Assembly: GCA_023409535.1 (NCBI GenBank)
Contig: JAEYGZ010000036.1
Coordinates: 124,001-188,000, forward strand
Source of the DNA: Bacillota bacterium
Lineage (GTDB): Bacteria > Bacillota > Clostridia > Lachnospirales > Lachnospiraceae
DNA: 64,000 nucleotides
Direction of reading: 5' to 3'
The position numbers and the translations under genes were made by a program. The notes below the pieces were generated by a model that was not told the DNA's origin, ran no database searches, and was given only the letters and a program-made list of their open reading frames with translations. Positions within the stretch are counted from its first letter, which is position 1, and the number at the start of each line of letters is the position of its first letter. This document shows, piece after piece, positions 34,532 to 43,043 of the stretch.

Positions 34532-35161
34532 TTGCCGATTGATTTTAAGAAAACACAAAAAGACCTGTATCAGCCGAAAACCACGCCGTCCATTATCGAT
34601 GTGCCGGAGATGACATTCATCGCCGTTAACGGTAAAGGCGATCCGAATACCAGCGCTGAATATGCTGCCGCCGTTGAATTGTTGTACGGACTGTCCTATA
34701 CAATAAAAATGGGTAATAAGCCGGTGTTAGAGTATGTTATCCCTCCGCTGGAAGGCTTTTGGAGTGTTGATGATGACTTCAGGGGCGGCGGCGCAGCAAT
34801 CACCGATAAGAGTAAATTTATATGGACAATGCTCATTCGCCAGCCTGACTTTGTGACTGCGGAAGTATTTGAAGCAGCCAAGGCAGCCCTTGCCAGGAAG
34901 AAGCCTGACCTTGACATAACCAAAGCGCAGCTTGAAATAATTACAGAGGGTTTATGTGTTCATGTTATGCATATCGGACCGTACGACGAGGAGCCTGATA
35001 CTATCGTTGCAATGGAGCAATATGCCACCCAAAAGGGTTATAGGATCGACATGAACGAAGCACGGCGGCACCACGAGATTTATCTTTCAGATCCGCGTAA
35101 GACTTCACCCGAAAAGCTGAAAACGGTGATCAGGCATCCCGTAAGGAAGTTACCGAATTAG
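34532..35161 (+). CDS. GyrI-like small-molecule-binding domain protein
   Basis: A protein of 209 residues. The TTG at 34532 is the start: AAGGGAGG lies 9 bases upstream and the product begins MPIDFKKTQKDLYQPK. The family features are the GNGKGDPN-like loop (VNGKGDPNTSAEY, about 31-43), the central VLEYVIPPLEGFW and C-terminal RRHHEIYLSDPRKTSPEKL. These stand-alone GyrI-like (SBMC/Cass2) proteins bind or hydrolyse drug-like cyclopropyl or amphipathic compounds; the ligand here is unknown. It is a single gene with a possible promoter TTGCAT-18-TAATAT upstream. Confidence 0.87.
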   Translation: MPIDFKKTQKDLYQPKTTPSIIDVPEMTFIAVNGKGDPNTSAEYAAAVELLYGLSYTIKMGNKPVLEYVIPPLEGFWSVDDDFRGGGAAITDKSKFIWTMLIRQPDFVTAEVFEAAKAALARKKPDLDITKAQLEIITEGLCVHVMHIGPYDEEPDTIVAMEQYATQKGYRIDMNEARRHHEIYLSDPRKTSPEKLKTVIRHPVRKLPN

Positions 35162-35249
35162 AGGAGTTGATGCTGGAGGAGCTGCGTTCAGGCGATGCTT
35201 ATGTGGGAATGGCCTATAATGTGAAGATTTGACAGTATGGAGGTTTCCT

Positions 35250-35603
35250 ATGGAAAAGGTATATTTGGTTTTACTGATTTTCATCCCCGCAATTGTTCTC
35301 TTTTTGGGATGGGGACTGTATAAATTTCCTCCCAAAGAAATAGAGCAGTACTATGGCTATAGAACCAAGAGAGCGAGGAGTAGTAAGGAAGCCTGGATTT
35401 TTGCGCAGCAATATTCCGGCAGGCTTTATATTATCATAGGCATATTAATGCTTATATTGGCGGTTATCACATACATGCTGTTAAAGAGACAGTTAACCGA
35501 AGGCATATTTATGCTTCTGCTTATCCTTGAGACTGTCGCAATATTCATTCCGGTTCCTATTGTGGAGAGAGCCTTGAAAAGCAAATTTGGCAGCATAAAT
35601 TGA
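35250..35603 (+). CDS. SdpI/YhfL family membrane protein
   Basis: A protein of 117 residues. A hydrophobic N-terminus, then the SdpI signature YYGYRTKRARSSKEAWIFAQ (about 32-51), then two membrane helices. SdpI proteins confer immunity to the SdpC toxin in Bacillus, but most homologues, like this one, have no toxin gene nearby and an unknown role. The ATG at 35250 is preceded by GGAGG at 35240-35244. Confidence 0.85.
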   Translation: MEKVYLVLLIFIPAIVLFLGWGLYKFPPKEIEQYYGYRTKRARSSKEAWIFAQQYSGRLYIIIGILMLILAVITYMLLKRQLTEGIFMLLLILETVAIFIPVPIVERALKSKFGSIN

Positions 35604-35666
35604 GTTATCGGGAGTCATTGGCATTGCAGCAGAAGCGGAGAGTTATTAGCATGAAAAGGAGTATAT

Positions 35667-36670
35667 ATGTTAACTCGCGAATATTTTCTGTCCCTGGCGA
35701 AAAATTTCTATGATTGGTGTGAGTATCCGGCGGTGAAGTATAAGATACTCTTTCATCTTATGGATATTCCTTACGAAGATGATAGCTTACAGGCACTTCG
35801 CCCAGCTTTTTTAGGAAGTGATATTGTGAATCAGTTGTATGAGACCCAGTCGGCTAACGGCAATTGGGGACCGCTGAGGGATAAGGATTATTCCAGTAAG
35901 AGTATATTTCCGACAACCCTTGTTGCCATTGAACGGTGCTTATACATCGGATTAACGCTGGAGGATAAAGATATTCTGTTTCTGGCGCTGGAATATCTGG
36001 AGGAATTTTTAACAGGAACTTCTAAGACAAAGCTGTATAACAAAAATGAGCGTGCGATACCCTGGCAAATGTGCGAGATAGCAATGCATGCGGAACGAAT
36101 CAGACCCAATCATCCGCTGTGCGACAAGATATGGAACGAATGGTATTATATTGCAGGCAGGGCCTTTGAAGACGGTGTATATTCACATGAGCGGGATAAG
36201 AAGGCGCAGCAGGAGTTATTAGCAACCAGGGAGGACAGACTGGTTCCGATTCCAATCGGCCTTTTACATACCAGAGCTGATCAGCTTCAACCCTCTTTGG
36301 AACAGGCTATGCTGGAGCATTACGGCAGGCATGCCTATGAGCACGGTTATTTTTGGGACAAATCATTGAGCTTTTCCCTGAAAATTTTGCATCAAATAAA
36401 ACCAGACGGTGGTTCCATACCATAAAATATATCAATCAATTCCTAAATAGCGACAGATATATGGCTTCTGCAATCGAATGGCTCATGAATCATAAAAATC
36501 AGGATGGCTTATGGGATTACGGTACGCAGACAAAGGATCCCTGGGGTTATTTCGGAAACTTTTCGACGAACCGAAACTACAAATATAATAATATGGTAGA
36601 TTGCACCATGGAGGTCCTGTGTATCTTAAAATGCTATCTGGATAATAATGCAAAAGCTGTGTTAAAATAA
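35667..36670 (+). pseudogene. Terpenoid cyclase/prenyltransferase-like alpha-alpha toroid protein, frameshifted
   Basis: Two overlapping frames encode one protein of about 334 residues. The first (35667-36425) has ETQSANGNWGPL and helical repeats. It reads LSFSLKILHQ and then leaves frame near 36388. The second carries TRRWFHTIKYINQF, NHKNQDGLWDYG and ends at 36670. An extra G at TTGCATC (giving TTGGCATC) would restore the frame. The two Q..G.W motifs are like the QW repeats of the squalene cyclase/prenyltransferase fold. No DxDD motif is visible, so a cyclase activity is not claimed. AAAGGAG precedes the start. Confidence 0.7.
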
Positions 36671-36778
36671 AGGATACAAAGGAAACAGGGAATCCTGTGT
36701 ACATACTATTTTGAAGGAGAAATCTCCTCCTTAATCTTTGTATGTGCTGACTAATTTACCTTAGGAGGATTGTAGGTT

Positions 36779-37210
36779 ATGTTAAAAGAATTTAAAAAAT
36801 TTGCTCTCAGAGGGAATATGATTGATCTGGCGGTTGGTATCATTATCGGCGGTGCTTTCAGCAGTATCGTAAATTCTCTTGTAAGTGATATTGTTATGCC
36901 GATTCTAAGTCTGTTTACCAAAAATATTGATTTCACTGATTGGTTTTTTGCGTTGAATGGGGAGCATTATGATACTCTTGCTGTAGCCAAGGCAGACGGA
37001 GCAGCAACCATAAATTACGGTGTTTTTATCTCAGGGGCATTAAACTTTATTATTATGGCATTTGTGGTATTCCTGCTGGTTCGCTGGATAAATAAACTTA
37101 AGAAACCGGAACAGGCAGCTGTGAGTACCAAGAAATGTCCCCGCTGCTTATCGGATATTAATATTGAAGCAACAAAATGCCCCAGCTGTACCGCGGATAT
37201 ACCAAAATAA
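36779..37210 (+). CDS. mscL: Large-conductance mechanosensitive channel with C-terminal zinc ribbon
   Basis: A protein of 143 residues. N-terminal LKEFKKFALRGNMIDLAVG (2-20), two membrane helices (about 15-45 and 75-100) and a charged linker are the MscL fold; the channel releases solutes on hypo-osmotic shock. The last 30 residues add CPRCLSDINIEATKCPSC, a zinc-ribbon of two CxxC pairs, in place of the usual C-terminal helix bundle. TAGGAGG precedes the start. A small inverted repeat GGAGAAATCTCC (36716-36727) lies upstream. Confidence 0.93.
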   Translation: MLKEFKKFALRGNMIDLAVGIIIGGAFSSIVNSLVSDIVMPILSLFTKNIDFTDWFFALNGEHYDTLAVAKADGAATINYGVFISGALNFIIMAFVVFLLVRWINKLKKPEQAAVSTKKCPRCLSDINIEATKCPSCTADIPK

Positions 37211-37264
37211 ATCAGCAAAACAAAAGAAGAACTGTATCGCAGAAATGAAGGAGAGGAATTAAGT

Positions 37265-37783
37265 ATGAATCATGTATTAGAGAACATTATAACCAGAAGA
37301 TCTGTCCGTTCTTTTACGGATCAGCCCATCAGTCAAACGGATTTAGATCAGATTATCACGGCAGCCATTTATGCACCCAGCGGTATGAACAGGCAGAGCT
37401 GGCATTTTACCATATTGCGGAATAGGGAGAAGATGCAGCAGCTTTATGAGACCATGGGAAGCAGCCTTGGCAATAAGGATTATGATTTCTATCATGCACA
37501 GGTGATGATTCTGGTTTCCAATGAGAGAGATAACGGTAACAGCATGGCGGATTGTGCTTGCGCAATGCAAAACATCTTTTTGATGTCCCATGAGCTTGGT
37601 ATCGGTTCTGTGTGGATCAATCAGTTGAAAGCCTTAAGGGATGTTCCGGAGATAAGAGCGCTTCTTGATTCCTTTGATGTACCGAAGCATCATGATATTT
37701 ACTCCATGGCCGCGCTTGGATATACAGAGGTCTATCCGGATGCAAGACCGCGAAAAGAAGGTACCTATCATTTTGTTGACTAA
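37265..37783 (+). CDS. Nitroreductase family protein
   Basis: A protein of 172 residues with the FMN-binding N-terminus RRSVRSFTDQPIS (about 12-24), APSGMNRQSWHFTIL (about 37-51) and the C-terminal ALGYTE region. These homodimeric flavoenzymes reduce nitro or quinone compounds with NAD(P)H; the native substrate is unknown. GAAGGAGAGG lies upstream of the ATG. It is likely cotranscribed with mscL (54-base gap) and is followed by a terminator. Confidence 0.9.
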   Translation: MNHVLENIITRRSVRSFTDQPISQTDLDQIITAAIYAPSGMNRQSWHFTILRNREKMQQLYETMGSSLGNKDYDFYHAQVMILVSNERDNGNSMADCACAMQNIFLMSHELGIGSVWINQLKALRDVPEIRALLDSFDVPKHHDIYSMAALGYTEVYPDARPRKEGTYHFVD

Positions 37784-37844
37784 CGAATAACATATCTATT
37801 ATAGGATAATGTATATTTAATCCTGTTCGTCCATTGCGAATTGA

Positions 37845-37884
37845 TAAAAATCCCGTATACTTATTGGTATATGGGATTTTTGGG
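37845..37884 (+). terminator. Rho-independent terminator
   Basis: AAAAATCCCGTATAC pairs with GTATATGGGATTTTT (one G-T pair) around TTATTG. Confidence 0.88.
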
Positions 37885-37914
37885 CTTCCGGTTTACCATA
37901 ATATGAGATTATAC

Positions 37915-37943
37915 TTGTACTTGGTTTCCAGCCTTGCTATAAT
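37915..37943 (+). promoter_or_regulatory. Sigma-A promoter before yqeG
   Basis: TTGTAC (37915-37920), 17 bases, TATAAT (37938-37943); the yqeG start is 114 bases downstream. Confidence 0.65.
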
Positions 37944-38056
37944 AAATTATGGATGAAAAGCGAAAATCAGCGTAGAATACATAAGGTAAATTGATAAAGT
38001 TACATTATGTTAATGATAGAATATATTTACTATATAAACAAGACAGAGGAGAATTT

Positions 38057-38575
38057 ATGCTTCGTAGATTTTATCCGAAAAGACTGGCAGATTCGTCATA
38101 TACCATTGATTATGAGGCATTATATCAAGAGGGTTACAGAGGTATTTTATTTGATATAGATAATACCTTGGTCAGACACGGCGCAGATGCCGATGATCGT
38201 GCAATCAAGCTCTTTGAGCGGTTAAAGCGGATTGGATTTCAAACCTGTCTGATTTCTAACAATAGTAATGCCAGGGTCAGCCGCTTCAATCAGAAGATAG
38301 GGACAAATTATATTTATAAAGCCCAAAAGCCTGCAATTAAGAATTACATTAAAGCTACCAAGACCATGGGGACTCGTATTGACAATACAGTATTTGTCGG
38401 GGATCAATTATTTACCGATGTATACGGTGCTAACCGTATTGGAATGATGACTTATCTGGTGAAACCAATTCATCCGAAGGAAGAGATACAGATTGTCTTT
38501 AAGAGAAAGCTGGAGCGTATCGTATTGTATTTTTACCGCAAGGATTTGGCCAGCGGTAAGATAAAACAGGATTAG
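38057..38575 (+). CDS. yqeG: YqeG family HAD IIIA-type phosphatase
   Basis: A protein of 172 residues. HAD motif I is ILFDIDNTLV (about 33-42), motif II LISNN (about 70), and GDQLFTDVYGANRIG (about 117-131) is motif IV. It is an uncharacterised phosphatase kept next to aroK, aroE or yqeH in many Firmicutes. The ATG at 38057 has AGAGGAG upstream; the frame is open further upstream with no site. It is the first gene of the yqeG-aroK-aroQ-pepP-efp group. Confidence 0.9.
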   Translation: MLRRFYPKRLADSSYTIDYEALYQEGYRGILFDIDNTLVRHGADADDRAIKLFERLKRIGFQTCLISNNSNARVSRFNQKIGTNYIYKAQKPAIKNYIKATKTMGTRIDNTVFVGDQLFTDVYGANRIGMMTYLVKPIHPKEEIQIVFKRKLERIVLYFYRKDLASGKIKQD

Positions 38576-38633
38576 CTTCCATGCAGTATGCGAAAGAATA
38601 GATAACTGACAAGTTAATGAGGATACGTATCAT

Positions 38634-39155
38634 ATGAAGAACAATATTATATTAATCGGATTTATGGGTTCAGGAAAAACCAGCGTAGGCGAGCGGCTGG
38701 CAAAGCAGCTCTCTTATCAGTTTCGGGATACGGACCATATGCTGGAGCAGCAAGCCGGAGATACTATCAATCATATCTTTTCAGTGCATGGGGAAGCGTA
38801 TTTTCGTAATATGGAGACATATTTGCTGAAAGAGCTGCTGCCGAAGCTATCCGGCACAGTGCTTTCCACAGGCGGAGGCTTACCTCTTCGGGAGGAGAAT
38901 GTCAAGCTGTTGAAGGAACTCGGCTATGTCGTATATCTCAATGCCACGAAGGAGACCGTAATAAAGCGCCTGAAGGGAGATACCGCAAGGCCTTTATTAC
39001 AGGGGGAAGATTTTGAGCAAAAGGTTGAACGTATGTTGAAATTAAGAGCTCCGATTTATGAAAAAGCTGCGCATAAGTCTGTTGTAACAGATGGAAGATC
39101 TTTTGATACTATTATTCATATCATTATGGAGGCTTATCTGAAGCAGATTTATTGA
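38634..39155 (+). CDS. aroK: Shikimate kinase
   Basis: A protein of 173 residues that phosphorylates shikimate with ATP. Walker A is GFMGSGKTSVGE (8-19), the shikimate-binding Asp is in FRDTDHMLE (about 31-39), the GGG turn STGGGLP is at about 79-85, and the lid Arg is in KGDTARPLL. The upstream site (AATGAGGATACGTATC) is weak but the N-terminus fits. Shikimate pathway partners aroQ (next gene) and aroE (about 11 kb downstream) are in the window. Confidence 0.95.
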   Translation: MKNNIILIGFMGSGKTSVGERLAKQLSYQFRDTDHMLEQQAGDTINHIFSVHGEAYFRNMETYLLKELLPKLSGTVLSTGGGLPLREENVKLLKELGYVVYLNATKETVIKRLKGDTARPLLQGEDFEQKVERMLKLRAPIYEKAAHKSVVTDGRSFDTIIHIIMEAYLKQIY

Positions 39156-39216
39156 TCCTATGAAGTATCGGACAAGCATACATAATTAATATAATGCATA
39201 AGTAGGGAGGAATTGT

Positions 39217-39651
39217 ATGAAGCTGCTGGTAATCAATGGTCCCAATTTAAACTTTCTTGGGATTAGAGAGAAGGGAATCTATGGAACGCAGGATTATAAT
39301 TATTTACTTCAACTTCTGGAACAGAAAGCCAGGGAGTTAAATATTACCCTGGAGACCTTTCAGAGTAACGGAGAAGGAGAGATCATTGACCGGCTTCAGA
39401 AAGCTTATCATGATCAGGCGGACGGTATCATAATAAATCCCGGTGCCTTCACTCATTATAGCTATGCCATTCGGGATGCGTTGGCCAGCCTTACCGTTCC
39501 CAAGATAGAGGTACATATCTCGAATATTCATCAGAGAGAGGAATTCAGGCACACCTCGGTAACAGCTCCTGTATGTACAGGACAGATAGCAGGATTAGGA
39601 TTACAGGGGTATCTGTTGGCAATGGAAGCAATTGTAAATCAAGATAAATAA
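39217..39651 (+). CDS. aroQ: Type II 3-dehydroquinate dehydratase
   Basis: A protein of 144 residues that dehydrates 3-dehydroquinate. Conserved blocks are NGPNLNFLGIREKGIYG (6-22, with the catalytic Tyr of the flexible loop), QSNGEGEIID (about 49-58), NPGAFTHYSYAIRDAL (about 74-89) and EVHISNIHQREEFR (about 98-111, catalytic His). It should form a dodecamer. GGGAGG precedes the ATG. It lies 61 bases after aroK. Confidence 0.96.
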   Translation: MKLLVINGPNLNFLGIREKGIYGTQDYNYLLQLLEQKARELNITLETFQSNGEGEIIDRLQKAYHDQADGIIINPGAFTHYSYAIRDALASLTVPKIEVHISNIHQREEFRHTSVTAPVCTGQIAGLGLQGYLLAMEAIVNQDK

Positions 39652-39694
39652 TTATGTAAGAAGCGAAAATAAATAGAAAGTAAGGTAGGTTAAC

Positions 39695-40762
39695 ATGGAT
39701 AATTATAAAAGAGTGCAGGAAATATTGCAAAAACAATCCATAGGAGCAGCAATTATCTCCAATGGTGATAACATGCGCTATGTCAGCGGCTTTGCCGGGG
39801 CAACCGGGTATCTGTATATCTCACAGAAGCGCCATGCAGTAGTCACTGATTTTCGTTACACAATTCAGGCAGAGCAGGAAGCGGAAGGCTATGAGATCGT
39901 TACGATTGGTAACGGCGGCTATGAGGTGGCATTAAACGAATTGCTGGAGGCAGATGGTATCAGCCAATTGGGTTTTGAGGCGGAGGATATGCTTTATGGA
40001 ACCTATAATAAGCTGAAAGAGAAGCTGAAGGTTGAGGAACTGGTGCCTCTTGGCAGTGAGATTACTGCAATGCGCCGTATTAAGACCCCAAAGGAACTGG
40101 AAATGATAAAGAGAGCAGAAGGAATCGGTGATGAGGTATTCACTGAGATACTTGACTTTATTAAGCCCGGTATGACGGAACTTGAAATTGCGGCAAGAAT
40201 TGAATATCTTCTGAAGGTAAAGGGTGCTCAGGGGATCAGCTTTAATGCAATTGTTGCATCCGGTGTGAATTCCTCCATGCCTCATGCGGTGCCGACGGTA
40301 AAGAAGATCGAAAAGGGTGATTTCCTGACCATGGACTTTGGCTGTATCTATGAGGGCTATTGTTCTGATATGACAAGAACCATAGTAATCGGCAAGGCTT
40401 CCGAGAAGCAGAAGGAGGTATACAACACTGTACTGAAATCACAGCTGGCAGCGCTTGATTTCATCCATGCAGGTGTTCAGGGCAAGGAAGTGGATAAGGT
40501 AGCAAGAGACATCATCTATAGCGCCGGATATGAAGGCTGCTTCGGTCACGGACTTGGTCACAGCGTCGGACTTCATATTCATGAGAATCCGAGATTCTCC
40601 ATGCTGGAAGAGGATATCATTGAAGCCGGTATGGCAATTACCGTAGAACCGGGAATCTATATCAAGGGCTTTGGCGGTGTTCGAATTGAGGATCTTGTGG
40701 CGGTTACAAAGGATGGTCATGAGAACTTTACCTTCTCTGAGAAGAAATTAATTGAGTTGTAG
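39695..40762 (+). CDS. Xaa-Pro peptidase family protein (M24B)
   Basis: A protein of 355 residues. The N-terminal creatinase-like domain covers about 1-125 and the pita-bread M24 domain about 130-350, with metal ligands in DFGCIYEGYCSDMTRT (about 210-225), GHGLGHSVGLHIHE (about 288-301), EPGIY (about 322) and RIEDL (about 337). It cleaves X-Pro at peptide N-termini in the cytoplasm. Such genes very often precede efp, as here. Confidence 0.94.
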   Translation: MDNYKRVQEILQKQSIGAAIISNGDNMRYVSGFAGATGYLYISQKRHAVVTDFRYTIQAEQEAEGYEIVTIGNGGYEVALNELLEADGISQLGFEAEDMLYGTYNKLKEKLKVEELVPLGSEITAMRRIKTPKELEMIKRAEGIGDEVFTEILDFIKPGMTELEIAARIEYLLKVKGAQGISFNAIVASGVNSSMPHAVPTVKKIEKGDFLTMDFGCIYEGYCSDMTRTIVIGKASEKQKEVYNTVLKSQLAALDFIHAGVQGKEVDKVARDIIYSAGYEGCFGHGLGHSVGLHIHENPRFSMLEEDIIEAGMAITVEPGIYIKGFGGVRIEDLVAVTKDGHENFTFSEKKLIEL

Positions 40763-40897
40763 GATTAATACATCTATTTCATGCATTTTTTGTTCTCCGG
40801 AAAAAATATGTTGCAAAAAAGCTCAGGTTATTATAGACTATTTAATAGCCGATTTGTGACTGAAGGGTCACATAAATTTTAAGGAGGAATTATTAGT

Positions 40898-41455
40898 ATG
40901 ATTTCAGCAGGCGATTTCAGAAACGGTCTGACAATTGAAATGGACAATAATGTTTACCAGATTATAGAGTTTCAGCATGTTAAACCCGGTAAAGGCGCTG
41001 CCTTCGTAAGAACAAAATTAAAGAATATCAAAAACGGCGGTGTCGTTGAAAGAACCTTCCGCCCCACAGAAAAATATCCGCAGGCACACATCGAGAGAAG
41101 TGACATGCAGTATTTATATTCTGATGGTGAGCTTTATCACTTCATGAATACTGAAACCTTTGATCAGATCGCTATGAATGAAGATGCTATTGGAGATTCC
41201 CTTAAATTCGTTAAGGAAAATGAAATGGTTAAAATGCTTTCCCACAATGGACAAGTATTTGCAATTGAGCCTCCGTTATTTGTAGAGCTTGTAATTACAG
41301 ATACAGAGCCCGGTTTCAAGGGTGACACCGCAACAGGTGCTTCCAAGCCTGCAGTTGTTGAAACTGGTGCAACCGTATATGTTCCTTTATTCGTTGAGCA
41401 GGGTGAGAAGATTCAGATTGATACCAGATCCGGCGAGTATATGAAGAGAGTGTAA
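40898..41455 (+). CDS. efp: Elongation factor P
   Basis: A protein of 185 residues with three beta-barrel domains. The KOW-like N-terminal domain carries the loop KPGKGAAFVR, with the Lys near 32 as the site that may be modified, and the C-terminal domain ends IQIDTRSGEYMKRV. EF-P relieves ribosome stalling at polyproline. AAGGAGG lies 8 bases before the ATG. It is the last housekeeping gene before the accessory island; its terminator is the first copy of the family B hairpin. Confidence 0.97.
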   Translation: MISAGDFRNGLTIEMDNNVYQIIEFQHVKPGKGAAFVRTKLKNIKNGGVVERTFRPTEKYPQAHIERSDMQYLYSDGELYHFMNTETFDQIAMNEDAIGDSLKFVKENEMVKMLSHNGQVFAIEPPLFVELVITDTEPGFKGDTATGASKPAVVETGATVYVPLFVEQGEKIQIDTRSGEYMKRV

Positions 41456-41477
41456 TCGAATATTAAAGATTAATATG

Positions 41478-41530
41478 AGCGCAATCCTAGGAAAATCAAG
41501 GTTTTCTGTGGGTTGCGCTTTCTTTTTTTA
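41478..41530 (+). repeat. Family B palindromic terminator-like element, copy 1
   Basis: AGCGCAATCC (41478-41487) pairs with GGGTTGCGCT (41510-41519), enclosing GGAAAATCAAGGTTTTCT; a T-rich run TTTCTTTTTTT follows. It lies 22 bases after efp. The apex is shared with copies at 42783, 44684, 45268 and 46140 while stem bases differ. Confidence 0.9.
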
Positions 41531-41539
41531 TAAACGATG

Positions 41540-41630
41540 AGAGCTGACAAAAATGACAGAATGCAAGAGTTAGAAGAGGTTTTGATTTAAATAGCCAAAC
41601 CTGACAATGAGTATTATAATAGTTAAAATT
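41540..41630 (+). repeat. Promoter-like module M, copy 1 (before the AraC-GyrI gene)
   Basis: GAGCTGACAAAAATGACAGAA at the left, an inverted repeat AGGTTT/AAACCT (41577-41602) in the middle, and ACAATGAGTATTATAATA at the right, with TATAAT at 41615-41620. Parts are nearly identical to modules at 42680, 42885 and 44585. Confidence 0.6.
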
Positions 41631-41757
41631 AACGTGAGTTGGATGTAGTTAACAAGTGTAAACTTATTATGAACAAAAACTCTCATAAGAAAATGACAAA
41701 AGAGAGGATTGTTGTTTTTACTCTTGATATACTTGTGAGTGAAAGGAGATGTGCTAT

Positions 41758-42603
41758 TTGGATTGGAATATACGGTTAAACAGAGCTATTGATTACATTG
41801 AAGAGAACCTGAGTAACGAAATTAATTTTGATTATGCTGCTAAATTGGCATTCTGTTCTCGAAATGATTTATCAAATATGTTTTTCATTGTAACAGGAAT
41901 ACAATTAAGCGAATACATCAGGCGCCGACGTCTTTCGCTTGCAGCACTGGAACTGCAAAATAGTGATGATAAAATCATAGATATATCCATGAAATATGGT
42001 TATTCATCGCCAACCGCATTTAACAGAGCTTTTCAAAATCAACATAAGGCATCACCTCAATATGTAAGAAGCCGAAAAATCTTTATCAATTCCTATCCTC
42101 GCATCACTTTCCAAATTATATTGAATGGAGAGATTAAAATGAAGTGTAGAATTGAGAAAAAAGAGGCTTTTAAAGTAGTTGGAGTCAAGAAAACATTCCG
42201 AAATGATAGTATGGAAAATCTAGTTCCGTATTTCTGGCGTGATTTACCACAAGAAATCTATGATAAAATCATAAAACAATCTAATGGTGAACCAAAAGGT
42301 TTGTTAGGTTTATGTGCAGACTTTGACAATGAGCATACATTTGATTATTACATTGCCACATCAACTAAAAATTCTGATATACAGGGTTTAGACCAGATTG
42401 ATATTCCCGAAGCAACATGGGCAATTTTCGAAGCTGAAGGCACTTTATTGGATTTAGTTAATCGTATATGGCAGGAATGGTTCCCATCTTCAGGATACAG
42501 AAGGGCGGATAATTCTATCCCTGATGTTGAAGTGTATTTTGATTATGACTTCCCGAAAGATAACTATACTTATGAGCTTTGGTATCCTGTTGTAAAGGAA
42601 TAG
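41758..42603 (+). CDS. AraC family regulator with C-terminal GyrI-like effector domain
   Basis: A protein of 281 residues. The N-terminal 100 residues are the two-HTH AraC DNA-binding domain (INFDYAAKLAFCSRNDLSNM and IIDISMKYGYSSPTAFNRAF). After a linker, a GyrI-like small-molecule domain covers about 125-281. This is the Rob/SbmC-like arrangement of drug- or metabolite-responsive activators. The TTG at 41758 is the start: AAAGGAG is 9 bases upstream and MDWNIRLNRAIDYIEENL is the usual N-terminus; ATG 41749 touches the site. Codon use is more AT-rich than in flanking housekeeping genes. Confidence 0.9.
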   Translation: MDWNIRLNRAIDYIEENLSNEINFDYAAKLAFCSRNDLSNMFFIVTGIQLSEYIRRRRLSLAALELQNSDDKIIDISMKYGYSSPTAFNRAFQNQHKASPQYVRSRKIFINSYPRITFQIILNGEIKMKCRIEKKEAFKVVGVKKTFRNDSMENLVPYFWRDLPQEIYDKIIKQSNGEPKGLLGLCADFDNEHTFDYYIATSTKNSDIQGLDQIDIPEATWAIFEAEGTLLDLVNRIWQEWFPSSGYRRADNSIPDVEVYFDYDFPKDNYTYELWYPVVKE

Positions 42604-42782
42604 TCCAATAATAAGCATAAGATAAAATTAAGTTGGTTGGCATCTTTTTCAAATGTTACAATGCCAGATAACATAGAGCGATGTACGTAGCTTACAGGTA
42701 GCTAACAAAAATGTCTGAACCTACGGTATTTCAAGGGTTCCAATATAAAGAGAGTATAATAGAATAATTAGAATTTTATATG
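42604..42782 (+). repeat. Gene-free stretch holding module M, copy 2
   Basis: No coding potential is seen between the AraC-GyrI stop and the family B hairpin. The stretch holds AGCTAACAAAAATGTCTGAA (42701-42720), matching 18 of 21 positions of the module at 41546, an inverted repeat GAACCT/GGGTTC (42717-42740), and GAGAGTATAATAGAATAA with TATAAT near 42756-42761. The hairpin begins about 22 bases after this -10 box, so a short RNA made mainly of the hairpin is possible. Confidence 0.6.
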
Positions 42783-42830
42783 GCGCAATTCATGGGAAAT
42801 CAAGGTTTTCTGTGGGTTGCGCTTTTTATA
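42783..42830 (+). repeat. Family B palindromic terminator-like element, copy 2
   Basis: GCGCAATT ... GGTTGCGC enclosing CATGGGAAATCAAGGTTTTC, followed by TTTTTATATTTT. It is 179 bases after the AraC-GyrI stop. Confidence 0.88.
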
Positions 42831-42879
42831 TTTTGATATAAAAGGCGAGAGATACCATAAAATAATTAGAAACAATATG

Positions 42880-42975
42880 AGTAGCAAACAAGTAAGAAAC
42901 GGATATATACAAGACTTAAAAAAGCTTACATTTTATAGCTAAATGTAACAATGAGTAGTATAATATTTAAATGTT
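42880..42975 (+). repeat. Module M, copy 3 (before the GNAT remnant)
   Basis: TAGCAAACAAGTAAG at the left, an inverted repeat TTACATTT/AAATGTAA (about 42926-42948) and ACAATGAGTAGTATAATA at the right. About 27 of 36 bases of the right part match module copy 1, although the palindrome arms are different. Confidence 0.55.
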
Positions 42976-43043
42976 AAACCAGAGTTGTAAAAAGTTCGCT
43001 GTTGTTGGGAAAACTTAAGATTATTGTATGAGGGATGGTGAAA

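Noticed and set aside
35170..35232. A 20-codon ORF (MLEELRSGDAYVGMAYNVKI) between the GyrI-like and SdpI genes
   Set aside because: It could be the tail of a lost gene, but nothing upstream in frame supports it.
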